The notes: generated from the letters alone by a model not told the origin. Positions 23,715 to 33,061 are shown, numbered from the stretch's first letter. The stretch is 64,000 bases of DNA from Taibaiella sp041660405 (GCA_041660405.1 JBAZWL010000002.1:196000-259999), one strand, 5' to 3'. A program made the numbers and translations.

Positions 23715-24467
23715 ATGAGATTAGCTGTACTGATTTCTATCTCAATCTGTATTTCGTGCTCTTTTGCCCGCGGCCAATCTCCAGCTGATAGTTCAAAAAT
23801 TGCACCTGCCAGCAAAGACACGTTAAACAAAAATATCGTAGCTATTGACACCTCTTCCCAAAAGAAGAAAGAGCCGAAGCCTCCTTATGTTCATCAATTT
23901 CGTATTGGTTTCGACTTGAGCCGGATAGCTGCAAACATTATGTTCCCCAGTAAACAAGGCTATGAAATACAAGCTGACTACCTGTTGCGCAACAATATTT
24001 ACCTTGCTGCAGAAACCGGTTTTGGCAAAGGAAAGGTTGATTATGAAAATCTGAAATATTCCAATAATGGTTATTATTTTAAGTTCGGAGTTGATAAATC
24101 TTTTCTTGACATTATAAGTAATAAAGATTTCGATATTGGCTTCATAGGTTTAAGATATGGTATAGGCCCGGGTAAAAGAACTGAGGCTACATACATCATC
24201 CCTTCAATATTTGGTACACCTGCAACGGGGAGTATTCCTGCACAGAATTATCTGGTACATGGGGGAGAAATTACTGGTGGCGTAAAAGTAGAAATGTGGA
24301 AAAACTTCTTTCTGGGCTGGAATGTTAGGATGCGGTTCCTGATTAATTCAGGTGCATTCAAAGAGCTTGCTCCTGCCTACATTCCGGGATTTGGCAAAGG
24401 GGATAAGAGTACGGCTTTCGACATAAATTTTTATGCGAGCTACGCAATAAGATGGGGAGGAAAATAA
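23715..24467 (+). CDS. DUF6048-like outer-membrane beta-barrel protein
   Basis: A 250-residue protein with a signal peptide (ending near ARGQ) and a short Lys/Pro-rich linker. A series of amphipathic strands follows (VHQFRIGFDLSRIAANIM, NIYLAAETGFGKG, GYYFKFGVDKSFL, KNFFLGWNVRMRFLI), ending in FDINFYASYAIRWGGK with an aromatic/Lys C-terminus. This fits a DUF6048-type small outer-membrane barrel. Its start follows the DUF6452 stop without a gap, so the two are translationally coupled and likely work together. Function unknown. Confidence 0.75.
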   Translation: MRLAVLISISICISCSFARGQSPADSSKIAPASKDTLNKNIVAIDTSSQKKKEPKPPYVHQFRIGFDLSRIAANIMFPSKQGYEIQADYLLRNNIYLAAETGFGKGKVDYENLKYSNNGYYFKFGVDKSFLDIISNKDFDIGFIGLRYGIGPGKRTEATYIIPSIFGTPATGSIPAQNYLVHGGEITGGVKVEMWKNFFLGWNVRMRFLINSGAFKELAPAYIPGFGKGDKSTAFDINFYASYAIRWGGK

Positions 24468-24688
24468 TGTTATTCGTTATCTAAAAAATTTATCCAACCT
24501 ACTACCATTTTAACAAAATTCTTCTCTGAATTCTTATAAACGTTAAGATTAAGAATTAAAATAAGGCTCCAACTAATATAGAATTTGTATTAACATTTTT
24601 CTATCCAAAAAACTATAACATAGTCGAATCATGGCATATAAATTGTGCGATGTCCTTTGCATTTCAAAAACAAATGCATGATACGGTT

Positions 24689-26977
24689 ATGAAACAAAAA
24701 TTAAACAAAGTAATGCCTCTCCGCATGTACAACTTCTGTATGTGCCTGTTTTTCGCTTTAAATTTTATCAACCTGAATGCCAACGCTCAAAGCTATTCCA
24801 GCGTTTACAATGGGGTAAACTATTCCTCCAGCCACCCTTATAATTTGAATCTGATTTATTTTGTACCCAATGATATTCCACTTGATCAGACTTACAAAAC
24901 ACGTTTGAGTACATTGATGTTATGGGGGCAGAATTTCTATAAACAAAACATGATAGCAAACGGTTATGGGCCTAAAACGTTTGGTCTTTTTACTGAATCT
25001 GCGAATGCCAATAATGTAAAAATCATTTTAATCCAGGGAGCATACCCACATACAGACTATACATACAACGACCGAAGCAAAATGGATGCTGAAATCAATG
25101 CCTACTTTGCCAATAACCCGACTCAAAAAACCAGTGAGCACACATTAATCTTAACCGCAGTTACCAATCCCACTACTGCCGACGTTCCTTATTATGGCAC
25201 CGGCAGAACCTGTTATGCACTTGATTATCCTCAAATGGATATTCAGTACATGGGTAGGACAGACTCACTCGGACAGTTGTTTACAGGATGGTATGGCGGT
25301 ATGTTGCATGAGCTGGGACATGGACTTAATTTACCACATAGCCATCAGACCAATTCCGAATATCATAATCCAAATAAAGGCACGAACCTGATGTATTATC
25401 ATGGCACCTTGGGCACTGCTCCTACTTTTATAAACCGTGCCGGTTGTGCTATTCTGAATAATTGCCAGATATTTGCCGATGCGCCTGGCATTACTTATTA
25501 TAACGGGAATACCTCGAATCTTACAAGCCTCCACGCCGTGTACGACAATGGTGACCTTGTTGTAGCCGGAACATTTCAGTCAAACAGACTAGTGAAAGAT
25601 GTAAACATATACCAGGATCCTTATGCTACTCCGAGCGCGGGATATTACGCAGTAGTATGGTCGGTAAGTCCGCTCGGAAATAGTTTTTCGGTACGTATGC
25701 CGGTAAGCGATCTGGAGTTTACCAATCAGGCCTATAACCTATGGATAGAACTGGTATTGCAAAATGGAGAACGTACTTTTAATTATTATCAGTATTCGTA
25801 CAATAACGGCATTCCTGAAATAAATATTGATTTTGGCACCTTGAGTACCTGCGTAGGCGGCACATTACAATTAGGCGCAGGTATGCAGGGAGTGTCATAT
25901 CAATGGCAGTACCAATCCGGTGGCAACTGGTATAATTATCCGGAAGGCAATAACGGGTATGCTACTTTTTCGGGTACTCAATCTGCTAACATGACTGTAT
26001 CAAATATCTCTGCGCACTATATTAATAATCCCAATACAGCGAGGGTACATGTTACAAAAGCTAATGGAAGCACTTATACTGTCGGGCCTAAAGTATGGAA
26101 AGCTGATGGAATTATTACCCAACCACCTTCGCTCACCACTGCCTGTGTAGGCGGTTCCCTGCAAATAGCGACGCAAGCATCGGGTATAGGTTATCAATGG
26201 CAATATCAAAACGCAAATGGAAGCTGGAGTGATTATCCTGAAGGCCTTGTATCAGGTTACGCAACTTTTTCCGGGACAAAAACAGCTACTTTAACGGTTT
26301 CAAACATTTCCGCGGCCTATGTAACCAATCCCAACCAGGCAAGACTCGTTGTTTATGGCGAAAGTGGATGCTATACCGTTTCCAACACTGTTACTTGGAA
26401 GGCAGAGGGAATATCAGCTCAACCGAATGCGCTTACAACCGCCTGCGTGGGTGGCACTTTGCAATTAGCTGCACAAGCTTCAGGCGCCTCTTATCAATGG
26501 CAATACCAGAGTGGCAACAACTGGTACAACTATCCGGAGGGTAATAACGGCTATGCGACTTTTACCGGTTCAAAAACGGCTGTCATGACAATATCCAACA
26601 TTTCCAGCCATTATGTAACAAACCCTAACCAGGCCAGGCTTGTTGTAACGGGAACCTATGGTTGTACGGCCAGCACTAACACCGTTACCTGGAAGGCGGT
26701 AAACTGCGGCACCATGTCGGCTAAGGTAAAAATGAATACCACACAGGCAGTTTATCCTAATCCGGTAAACGATGACCTGACTATTGATATGGGTACTGAA
26801 GATGATAACTATCAGGTAGAAATAATGAATAGCGTTGGACAAACGACCTTTCACACTACTACCACTGAAAGTACCATGAAAATATCTTTTAAAGAGAAAG
26901 CATCGGGCATATACATTATAAGAATTACCGGAAAAAATTCCGGGACAAGCAATTCCTACCGTGTTGTAAAACCTTAA
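24689..26977 (+). CDS. Secreted metalloprotease with three Ig-like repeats and T9SS sorting domain
   Basis: A 762-residue protein from ATG 24689, which gives a clean signal peptide (MKQKLNKVMPLRMYNFC... ending near NANAQ); the frame extends to ATG 24650. The catalytic domain has HELGHGLNLPH from His207, a metzincin-type zinc site in which the usual Gly is Asn, and NLMYYHG as Met-turn candidate. Three tandem repeats of 98-100 residues follow (about 380-675), each with CVGGTLQL, YQWQYQ and YPEG blocks. A C-terminal T9SS sorting domain (VYPNPVNDDLTIDMG onward) closes the protein. It should be a surface or secreted protease that binds a substrate through the repeats. A bidirectional terminator follows. 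Confidence 0.88.
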   Translation: MKQKLNKVMPLRMYNFCMCLFFALNFINLNANAQSYSSVYNGVNYSSSHPYNLNLIYFVPNDIPLDQTYKTRLSTLMLWGQNFYKQNMIANGYGPKTFGLFTESANANNVKIILIQGAYPHTDYTYNDRSKMDAEINAYFANNPTQKTSEHTLILTAVTNPTTADVPYYGTGRTCYALDYPQMDIQYMGRTDSLGQLFTGWYGGMLHELGHGLNLPHSHQTNSEYHNPNKGTNLMYYHGTLGTAPTFINRAGCAILNNCQIFADAPGITYYNGNTSNLTSLHAVYDNGDLVVAGTFQSNRLVKDVNIYQDPYATPSAGYYAVVWSVSPLGNSFSVRMPVSDLEFTNQAYNLWIELVLQNGERTFNYYQYSYNNGIPEINIDFGTLSTCVGGTLQLGAGMQGVSYQWQYQSGGNWYNYPEGNNGYATFSGTQSANMTVSNISAHYINNPNTARVHVTKANGSTYTVGPKVWKADGIITQPPSLTTACVGGSLQIATQASGIGYQWQYQNANGSWSDYPEGLVSGYATFSGTKTATLTVSNISAAYVTNPNQARLVVYGESGCYTVSNTVTWKAEGISAQPNALTTACVGGTLQLAAQASGASYQWQYQSGNNWYNYPEGNNGYATFTGSKTAVMTISNISSHYVTNPNQARLVVTGTYGCTASTNTVTWKAVNCGTMSAKVKMNTTQAVYPNPVNDDLTIDMGTEDDNYQVEIMNSVGQTTFHTTTTESTMKISFKEKASGIYIIRITGKNSGTSNSYRVVKP
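25830..26705 (+). repeat. Three tandem Ig-like repeat units inside the metalloprotease gene
   Basis: The Cys codon of the CVGG block occurs at 25850, 26144 and 26444, spacings of 294 and 300 bases. The units share CVGG, YQWQYQ, YPEG, GYATF and SNIS blocks; units 1 and 3 also share NWYNYPEGNNGYATF. The close DNA similarity points to recent duplication and makes the array prone to recombination. Confidence 0.8.
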
Positions 26978-27010
26978 GGTGATACAGTCAAATGATTGAA
27001 AATATCTCTT

Positions 27011-27051
27011 AAACAAGACGCCTCAAACATGAAGTTTGAGGCGTCTTGTTT
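27011..27051. terminator. Bidirectional terminator between the metalloprotease and mutS2
   Basis: An 18-bp perfect stem (AAACAAGACGCCTCAAAC and its complement) with a 5-base loop separates two convergent genes. Confidence 0.88.
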
Positions 27052-27066
27052 TGCAAAGCTGATCCG

Positions 27067-29190
27067 TTATTTGTGATTTACCTTTTTCTTTGGCTCCTTT
27101 TTTTCTTCTACCGTTACCCATTCGCTTAAAGTCACTGTAAAAGGCATCTGTCCTATTTTAACTACAGCTTTTTTGCCTTTAATTTCAGTAAGCCTGCCTA
27201 CCTGGTGATTTTGTGTATGCCTCACCAGGTCACCTTCCTGGGCTTCTCGACCAGCTACTCTGAACTTCTTATCCGCTTTTTTTGCAGCCGCTTCGTTTTG
27301 TTGTATCTGCTTCTTCCTGAACAGTATTTTTTCTGCCGACTGTATTACCTCCTGCTTGTTCTCCACCTTCTTCCAGTCGTGAATAATTTGCTTAAACTTG
27401 CGTTCTGTTTCCCGTAGATAATCCAGTTCTTCCTTCTTTATTTTATTCTGCAGCTTAAGCGTTTCATAATGTTGGCTAAGCCTTTCTTTATCTATCAGAT
27501 TTTCATACTTTTCTTTTAAAGTTTCATTTTGATCTATAAGTTTTGACAGGTATTTTTCTTTGTCGCCAAGCCTTACTGATTGCTGTTCAGTAAGATGCAA
27601 CATCTTGTCCAATTTAAAATGTCCGCGCTCTGTAAGTTGCCTTGCTCTGTCTATTACCTTGGGAGATAACTGGCTGCGTTGCGCTATGGCAAAGGTATAG
27701 GAGCTACCAGGTTTACCTATTGTCAGCTGATATAAAGGTTCTAATTTCTCTTCATCAAAGGCCATGGCACCGTTGAATATACCAGACACTTTGCCAGCCA
27801 TCACCTTCAGGTTAAGGTAGTGCGTAGTAATGATACCCAAAGCTTTTTTAGAAGCCAGTTCCTCTACAATAGCTTCGGCAAAAGCCCCGCCCAGATTAGG
27901 ATCGGAGCCGCTACCTAATTCATCAATGAAGAATAACGTTTTCCCGTTTGCAAAATCCAGGAAGTATTTCATGTCGCGCAAATGGGCGCTATAAGTACTT
28001 AACTCGTTTTCGATAGATTGGGTATCGCCTATATGGATAAATATTTGTTTGAAAATGCCCATTTCAGATTGTTCATCAACTGAAACAAGCAAACCCGCTT
28101 GCAGCATGAGTTGCAGCAAGCCTACGGTTTTCATGGATACTGTTTTACCACCTGCATTAGGACCGCTGATCATCAATATCCTTTCCTTACGATCCAGTGT
28201 AATATTCAGGGGAATGGTTTGCTTACCCGCTTTTATGTTGTGCAGATAAAGCAAAGGGTGAACCGCCTTGATCAATTGTACTGAAGGATGGGGACTAAGG
28301 CGTGGCATTGTAGCATTAAGATCAGTTGCAAATAAGGCTTTGGCTCTTATAAAATCGTACAAGCCACAAAGATGGTAGTAACTGTCCAACTGTGGCTGAT
28401 AGCCGGAAAGATGCGCTGTAGTCTGTGCCAGGATGCGTTGAATTTCCTTATGTTCGGCACGCTCCAAAGCTGATACTTCGTTATTGAGTTCGATGGTTTC
28501 TTCCGGTTCGATAAATACCGTTTTGGAAGAATCACTTTCGCCATGAAGAATACCTTTTACAACACGCTTATACTCTGCAAACACAGCAACGGTGCGCCTT
28601 CCGCTCAAAAAGCTTTCTGAGATATCTGCCAGGTAACCTTGCTTATTCAACTTGCGTAAAATACCTTCAAAGACTTTCCGAAGTTGTTGCCTGGTACGAT
28701 CCAGGTCAACCCTGATCTCCATCAGCGCTTTGGAGGCATTATCTTTTACATGGCCACTATCATCTATTACTGCAGTAATGATCTGTACTATTTCCTTTTC
28801 GTAAGTAATTTTCTCTGCGAGGGCGCGGAGGCGGGGATAAAGCTGGTCATGGTTTTTCAGCCATTGCAGAATATCTTTTATGTTCAAAGCAAGATTGCGG
28901 AAAGCCAGTAATTCTTCGCCTTTAAGTATGGCACCACTGATAGCCAGGTATTTGATCTCCTTCTCTATATTCCGGGTAAAGTCATTGGGGAAATGATCAT
29001 GGCTTTCCAGCGTGGATTTATATTCCATGGTTTGTTCAAGGGCCATTTGAACATAATCCAGCCGTGTATGAAAACGTAAAGATTCCACCCTTTGCCGGGC
29101 AGCGTCTGTACGGCATTTCTGCAGGAGTAATTGCCTTATTTTATTAAATTCCAGTTGATCCAGGGATTGATCCGGATAGGTTATTAACAT
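27067..29190 (-). CDS. mutS2: MutS2-family ATPase lacking the Smr domain
   Basis: A 707-residue MutS2 protein. The clamp/core region precedes an ABC-type ATPase with Walker A (GPNAGGKTVSMKT), Walker B (TLFFIDELGSGSDP) and a ITTHYLNLK switch His. Behind it lies a long coiled coil (KYENLIDKERLSQHYETLK) and a KOW-like beta domain (EGDLVRHTQNHQVGRL). Typical MutS2 proteins have about 780 residues and end in a Smr nuclease domain; here the protein ends shortly after the beta domain in a Lys-rich tail and no Smr sequence follows before the terminator. MutS2 suppresses recombination and, in some bacteria, rescues collided ribosomes; without Smr, nuclease activity would have to be elsewhere or absent. 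Confidence 0.92.
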   Translation of the reverse strand: MLITYPDQSLDQLEFNKIRQLLLQKCRTDAARQRVESLRFHTRLDYVQMALEQTMEYKSTLESHDHFPNDFTRNIEKEIKYLAISGAILKGEELLAFRNLALNIKDILQWLKNHDQLYPRLRALAEKITYEKEIVQIITAVIDDSGHVKDNASKALMEIRVDLDRTRQQLRKVFEGILRKLNKQGYLADISESFLSGRRTVAVFAEYKRVVKGILHGESDSSKTVFIEPEETIELNNEVSALERAEHKEIQRILAQTTAHLSGYQPQLDSYYHLCGLYDFIRAKALFATDLNATMPRLSPHPSVQLIKAVHPLLYLHNIKAGKQTIPLNITLDRKERILMISGPNAGGKTVSMKTVGLLQLMLQAGLLVSVDEQSEMGIFKQIFIHIGDTQSIENELSTYSAHLRDMKYFLDFANGKTLFFIDELGSGSDPNLGGAFAEAIVEELASKKALGIITTHYLNLKVMAGKVSGIFNGAMAFDEEKLEPLYQLTIGKPGSSYTFAIAQRSQLSPKVIDRARQLTERGHFKLDKMLHLTEQQSVRLGDKEKYLSKLIDQNETLKEKYENLIDKERLSQHYETLKLQNKIKKEELDYLRETERKFKQIIHDWKKVENKQEVIQSAEKILFRKKQIQQNEAAAKKADKKFRVAGREAQEGDLVRHTQNHQVGRLTEIKGKKAVVKIGQMPFTVTLSEWVTVEEKKEPKKKVNHK

Positions 29191-29283
29191 TGTTTATGAT
29201 GGCTATAAAGGGATGATTCCCTATTCTTATTTTAAAAATTGTTTCTGAAAAGCCGGATGGCCTGACTCCGATCAAATTAAGGA

Positions 29284-29314
29284 CAAAAAAAGCGACGTTT
29301 CGTAAAACGCCGCT
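29284..29314 (-). terminator. Terminator of the zinc-ribbon gene
   Basis: A 10-bp stem with one mismatch (AGCGGCGTTT/AAACGTCGCT on the minus strand) is followed by seven T residues. It lies 90 bases behind the zinc-ribbon stop and separates it from mutS2. Confidence 0.72.
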
Positions 29315-29404
29315 AAAAATCTATTCAATTAAAAGTAGTTCATTCATTTCTCCTTGCGGAAATAATGATCACAGTAGACTTTATTTTACAACCTATTAAA
29401 AGGA

Positions 29405-30163
29405 TTAAAATGGTTTTACTGCATCGTTCAGTTCGTTATCTACCAGTACACGTCCGCAATGTTCGCAAACGATGATCTTTTTACGTTGGTGGATTTCGGC
29501 CTGGCGCTGTGGCGGGATGATATTGAAACATCCACCGCAAGAATCACGCAATACCGGCACTACAGCAAGACCATTGCGGTAGCTGGCGCGGATACGCTCA
29601 TAAGCGGTCAACAAACGTTCTTCTACTTTTTCTTTAGCTTTTGCGGAAGTCTTAACTAATTCGTTTTCTTCTTTCTCTGTTTCTTTAATGATCTTATCCA
29701 GCTCACTTTTCTTAGCTTGCAAGGCTTCTTTCTTGCCTTCAAGCTGGCTTTGCGATTGCAGCTTAGTGTTCATAGCCTCTTGTAAACGGACACCGGCATC
29801 TTTAATGTGCTTGTCACACAATTTCATTTCCAGCTCCTGCATTTCCATTTCTTTGGTAATGGCTTCAAACTCACGGCTATTCTTCACATTATCCTGCTGT
29901 TTCTCGTATTTCTTGATCAAAGCTTCCGCTTCTTTCTTAGCATTTTTACGGCTGTCAATATATTCATTGATGCTGTTAATTTCAGAATCAATATTGTTAG
30001 CACGTGTCTGCAAGCCTTCCACCTCGTCTTCAAGATCATTCACTTCCATGGGCAATTCGCCTTTCAGCGTTTTAATCTCATCTCTTTTGGAATCGATCTT
30101 TTGCAGGGTCAGAACGGCGGTAAGTTTTTCTTCTATTGAAAAATCTTTTGCTACAGTAGCCAT
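29405..30163 (-). CDS. Coiled-coil protein with C-terminal zinc ribbon (DUF164/CdsZ-like)
   Basis: A 252-residue protein. Residues about 30-190 are a long coiled coil (EVEGLQTRANNIDSEINSIN, KEMEMQELEMKLCDKHIKD), followed by a zinc ribbon with CGGC and CEHC pairs (the 21-residue linker is Pro/Gln-rich). This is the zf-RING_7 type architecture, first studied in Chlamydia as a DNA/RNA-binding protein. It lies 3 bases behind the nif3-like gene, the arrangement seen throughout Bacteroidota, so the two are translationally coupled and probably act together, but the pathway is not known. Confidence 0.9.
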   Translation of the reverse strand: MATVAKDFSIEEKLTAVLTLQKIDSKRDEIKTLKGELPMEVNDLEDEVEGLQTRANNIDSEINSINEYIDSRKNAKKEAEALIKKYEKQQDNVKNSREFEAITKEMEMQELEMKLCDKHIKDAGVRLQEAMNTKLQSQSQLEGKKEALQAKKSELDKIIKETEKEENELVKTSAKAKEKVEERLLTAYERIRASYRNGLAVVPVLRDSCGGCFNIIPPQRQAEIHQRKKIIVCEHCGRVLVDNELNDAVKPF

Positions 30164-30166
30164 ATG

Positions 30167-31267
30167 TTAAAAATAATAATTTACAGGATTTGTATTCGTC
30201 TTCGTAAAAAGAAGCGCAAAATTAGGAAATTTTTCCTTTGAAATTTCAGAAAAAATTTCTATGGTAAAATGCTCACTTTCATAATGCCCGATATCGGCAA
30301 TAAGGATCTTGTTTTCGGCATCAAAAAACTGGTGATATTTATAATCGCCTGTAACAAAAACATCTGCACGGGCCGCAATAGCGTTTTTTAACAAAAAACT
30401 ACCCGAGCCACCACATACAGCAACAGTTTGTATCGTTTCGCGATGCAACGCCGTGTGCCGGATACAATCTGCTTCCATATTTTGTTTGAGATACTTCAGG
30501 AAATCTGTGGCCGGCATGGGTGATTCCAGTTCACCAATCATTCCGGCGCCAATCGTATGGTCCTCATTTTCCAATGCAATCAACTCGTAAGCAACTTCTT
30601 CATAGGGATGATGCTTTTTAAGTGTAGCTATTGCGATCCGCTTAAGATGTTCAGGCACGAGCACTTCCAGTTTAACTTCCTTCAGTTCTTCTCTGCCCCC
30701 ACCGGCATTTCCAATAACGGGATTGGCTTTTTCCGAAGGGCGAAATGAACCTGAACCTGTTATGGCGAAACTGCATTCGCTGTACTCTCCTATCTGGCCA
30801 AGGCCCGCTTGAAACAAAGCATCACGCAATGAGGCAAAATCCTTTTCCGGCACATAGGTATACAGCTTATACAACTTACCTTTTGCCGGAGCCAAAATGC
30901 GTGTATGTCGCAACTTTAATTTTTCAGCGATCTTACGGTTTACACCTGCCTGCACATTATCGAGATTGGTATGGGCAGCGTAAATAGTGATATCGTTTTT
31001 TATAGCCTTCAGCACTATCCTTTCTACATAATTGCGGCCGGTAATACTTTTTAATCCAGAGAAAATCAATGGATGATGAGCAATGATAAGATTGCAACCG
31101 GCGGCTATAGCCTCATCTACTATTACTTCCGTTACATCCAGGCTTAACAATGCGCCTGTGGCCTGCCTGGTTACATCACCAACTTGCACACCACAGTTAT
31201 CATAACTTTCCTGGTAGGGCAACGGAGCAAAATATTCAATTTCAGAAAGGATATCTTTAATTTGCAT
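30167..31267 (-). CDS. Nif3-like dinuclear metal-centre protein
   Basis: A 366-residue member of the NIF3/YqfO family of toroidal hexamers with a dinuclear metal site. Metal-binding sequences are IIAHHPLIFSGL near residue 65 and AAHTNLDN near 107. The C-terminal half supplies further ligands in DIGHYESEHFTIE. As in many YqfO proteins there is a middle insert of the PII/CutA-like fold (KLYTYVPEKDFASLRDAL, SECSFAITGSGSFRP). The exact reaction is unsettled; a GTP cyclohydrolase-like role has been suggested in the family. It forms an operon with the zinc-ribbon gene. Confidence 0.93.
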   Translation of the reverse strand: MQIKDILSEIEYFAPLPYQESYDNCGVQVGDVTRQATGALLSLDVTEVIVDEAIAAGCNLIIAHHPLIFSGLKSITGRNYVERIVLKAIKNDITIYAAHTNLDNVQAGVNRKIAEKLKLRHTRILAPAKGKLYKLYTYVPEKDFASLRDALFQAGLGQIGEYSECSFAITGSGSFRPSEKANPVIGNAGGGREELKEVKLEVLVPEHLKRIAIATLKKHHPYEEVAYELIALENEDHTIGAGMIGELESPMPATDFLKYLKQNMEADCIRHTALHRETIQTVAVCGGSGSFLLKNAIAARADVFVTGDYKYHQFFDAENKILIADIGHYESEHFTIEIFSEISKEKFPNFALLFTKTNTNPVNYYF

Positions 31268-31311
31268 AATCAGTATTCGGGGAAACGCCTTTGGAAAGGT
31301 ATCATTTTTTA

Positions 31312-31319
31312 CAAAAATA
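31312..31319 (-). promoter_or_regulatory. -7 box TATTTTTG for the nif3-zinc ribbon operon
   Basis: TATTTTTG on the minus strand, 44 bases before the nif3-like ATG at 31267, with no other candidate nearer. Confidence 0.5.
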
Positions 31320-31350
31320 ACGAAAAGAACAGCTGCCGGAAGGAAACACC

Positions 31351-31668
31351 ATGAAGGTTTATTTAAAAGAGAATAGTTGGATTGCCCGGTTTGCTGCCTG
31401 GAAGCTTAACAGTAAAACTATGGCCCTTACTTTGGGGCACACTATTCATTTGCACAATACCAGCCCTGCTGATTTCCTGGAGAACAAGAATTGGGTCTGC
31501 CATGAACTGGCACATGTAAAACAATTTGAACAATATGGTTTTTTTCTTTTCCTGATCAGATATTTCAGGGAAAGCCTGGTTAAAGGTTATTACCATAACA
31601 GGTGGGAAATTGAAGCCCGCGCTGCGGAAACCAACTATGCTTTGCTGAACAACGTTATTTTCCTTTAG
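31351..31668 (+). CDS. Minimal HExxH protein (DUF4157-like)
   Basis: A 105-residue protein with the zinc-binding motif HELAH at about residue 51 and a downstream NRWEIEARAAE that offers the third, Glu-type ligand of gluzincin-like sites. A hydrophobic stretch (FFLFLIRYF) lies between. The arrangement CHELAHVKQFEQYG resembles DUF4157-type peptidase-like domains, but at this size it is close to the smallest possible version and has no signal peptide. It may be a small peptidase or a metal-binding protein without activity. It is convergent with folC: the two stop codons overlap in TTAG. Confidence 0.75.
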   Translation: MKVYLKENSWIARFAAWKLNSKTMALTLGHTIHLHNTSPADFLENKNWVCHELAHVKQFEQYGFFLFLIRYFRESLVKGYYHNRWEIEARAAETNYALLNNVIFL

Positions 31669-32996
31669 GACATTATTCGATCTTCCATAATAGCAATAGC
31701 TTCTCCCACAATAAAAAAGCTTCCCGTCACTAGTATAATATCATTTTCGCTGGCATGGTTACGGGCGGCGGCTAGTGCATCTTTCACTGTTGCATAAGCC
31801 AGGCCATCAAGCAACATTTCTTTTCCTATAGCATACAGTTCCTCATGAGGCATTGCTCTTGGCACATTGGCCTGGGTAAAGTAGTAGGAAGCATCTTTGG
31901 GAAAATAAGAAAAGGCGGTACGCACATCTTTATCGCTTACAAATCCGCATACTACGTGCAATACAGGCGAAGCACTGTTCAATTGTTTCAGCGTATCCAG
32001 GTTGCCTTTTAGATATTCCATACCATCAGGATTATGTGCTACGTCAAGAATGACAAATGGTTTGTGTTGCACAATTTCCCACCTTCCACGCAAGCCTGTA
32101 TTATGTTTAACTGTGGCAAGACTTTCCAGAACTGTTTCGAAGGGAAGATCCCAGCCTAGTTGTTGCAGTACCGCACAAGAGGTTAAAACCGTTTTTATAT
32201 TATGCATCTGAAAATCGCCCATCAGATCGGTTTTCAGATCGTACATCTTTTGCTCCCCTTTATGGATCGCCTTGTAATATTGGAAGTCCATATCCTGCCC
32301 GGTACGCACCATCTCCCAGATACTATCAGCAAACAAAACAGTAGATTGCTTGCCTAAGGCGTTCAGGAAAAAAACCTGTTCTGTTTCAGGATGTGTTTCG
32401 CCAATTACTACCGGAACTTTCTCTTTAATAATGCCAGCTTTTTCCTCAGCAATAAGTGCAAGGGTATCGCCCAGTATCTGTGTATGATCCAGTCCTATAT
32501 TGGTTATTATGGATAAAACCGGCAGAATGATATTGGTACTATCCAGCCTGCCGCCAAGGCCGGTTTCAATTACGGCAACATCAACTTTCTCTTCTGCAAA
32601 AGCCCAAAAAGCCATAGCCACATTTAGTTCGAAATAAGATGGTTCAATGTCTTTAACCAGCTGTTTTGTTTTCTCTACAAAATCAATGACGAACCGCTCT
32701 GTAACCGGAACACCATTTATGCGTACCCTTTCGCGAAGATCGACAAGATGCGGAGAAGTATAAAGCCCTGTACGATAACCAGCTTGCTGCAATGCGCCCG
32801 CAATCATGTGGCTTGTGCTCCCTTTTCCGTTGGTGCCTGCAATGTGTATGGCTGGAAACCGGAGTTGCGGATTCCCCAGAGCCTCACATAATTTAATGAT
32901 ATTATCAAGACCTTTTTTTATAGCGTTCTGCCCAACCTTTGAGAACATGGGCAATGTCATATTAAGGTAGTTTACCGTCTCTTTATAAGAATACAT
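31665..32996 (-). CDS. folC: Bifunctional folylpolyglutamate/dihydrofolate synthase
   Basis: A 443-residue Mur-ligase-type enzyme that adds glutamate to dihydropteroate and tetrahydrofolate using ATP. The P-loop is IAGTNGKGSTSHMIA at about residue 50; the ATP/Mg-binding ETGLGGRLDSTNII and TNIGLDHTQILG follow, and the C-terminal domain contains RGRWEIVQHKPFVILDVAHNPD. Length is normal. It has its own -7 box. Confidence 0.95.
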   Translation of the reverse strand: MYSYKETVNYLNMTLPMFSKVGQNAIKKGLDNIIKLCEALGNPQLRFPAIHIAGTNGKGSTSHMIAGALQQAGYRTGLYTSPHLVDLRERVRINGVPVTERFVIDFVEKTKQLVKDIEPSYFELNVAMAFWAFAEEKVDVAVIETGLGGRLDSTNIILPVLSIITNIGLDHTQILGDTLALIAEEKAGIIKEKVPVVIGETHPETEQVFFLNALGKQSTVLFADSIWEMVRTGQDMDFQYYKAIHKGEQKMYDLKTDLMGDFQMHNIKTVLTSCAVLQQLGWDLPFETVLESLATVKHNTGLRGRWEIVQHKPFVILDVAHNPDGMEYLKGNLDTLKQLNSASPVLHVVCGFVSDKDVRTAFSYFPKDASYYFTQANVPRAMPHEELYAIGKEMLLDGLAYATVKDALAAARNHASENDIILVTGSFFIVGEAIAIMEDRIMS

Positions 32997-33053
32997 TTTA
33001 TTAAAGCTTCGTGTGATTAATGAATTGCAATATTACTATCTACAGCAGCATTT

Positions 33054-33061
33054 CAAACTTA
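33054..33061 (-). promoter_or_regulatory. -7 box TAAGTTTG for folC
   Basis: TAAGTTTG on the minus strand, a full match to TAnnTTTG, 57 bases before the folC start. Confidence 0.5.

Noticed and set aside
27049..27066. A frameshifted Smr domain downstream of mutS2
   Set aside because: The region beyond the mutS2 stop contains the bidirectional terminator and then the convergent protease gene, leaving no space for Smr coding.
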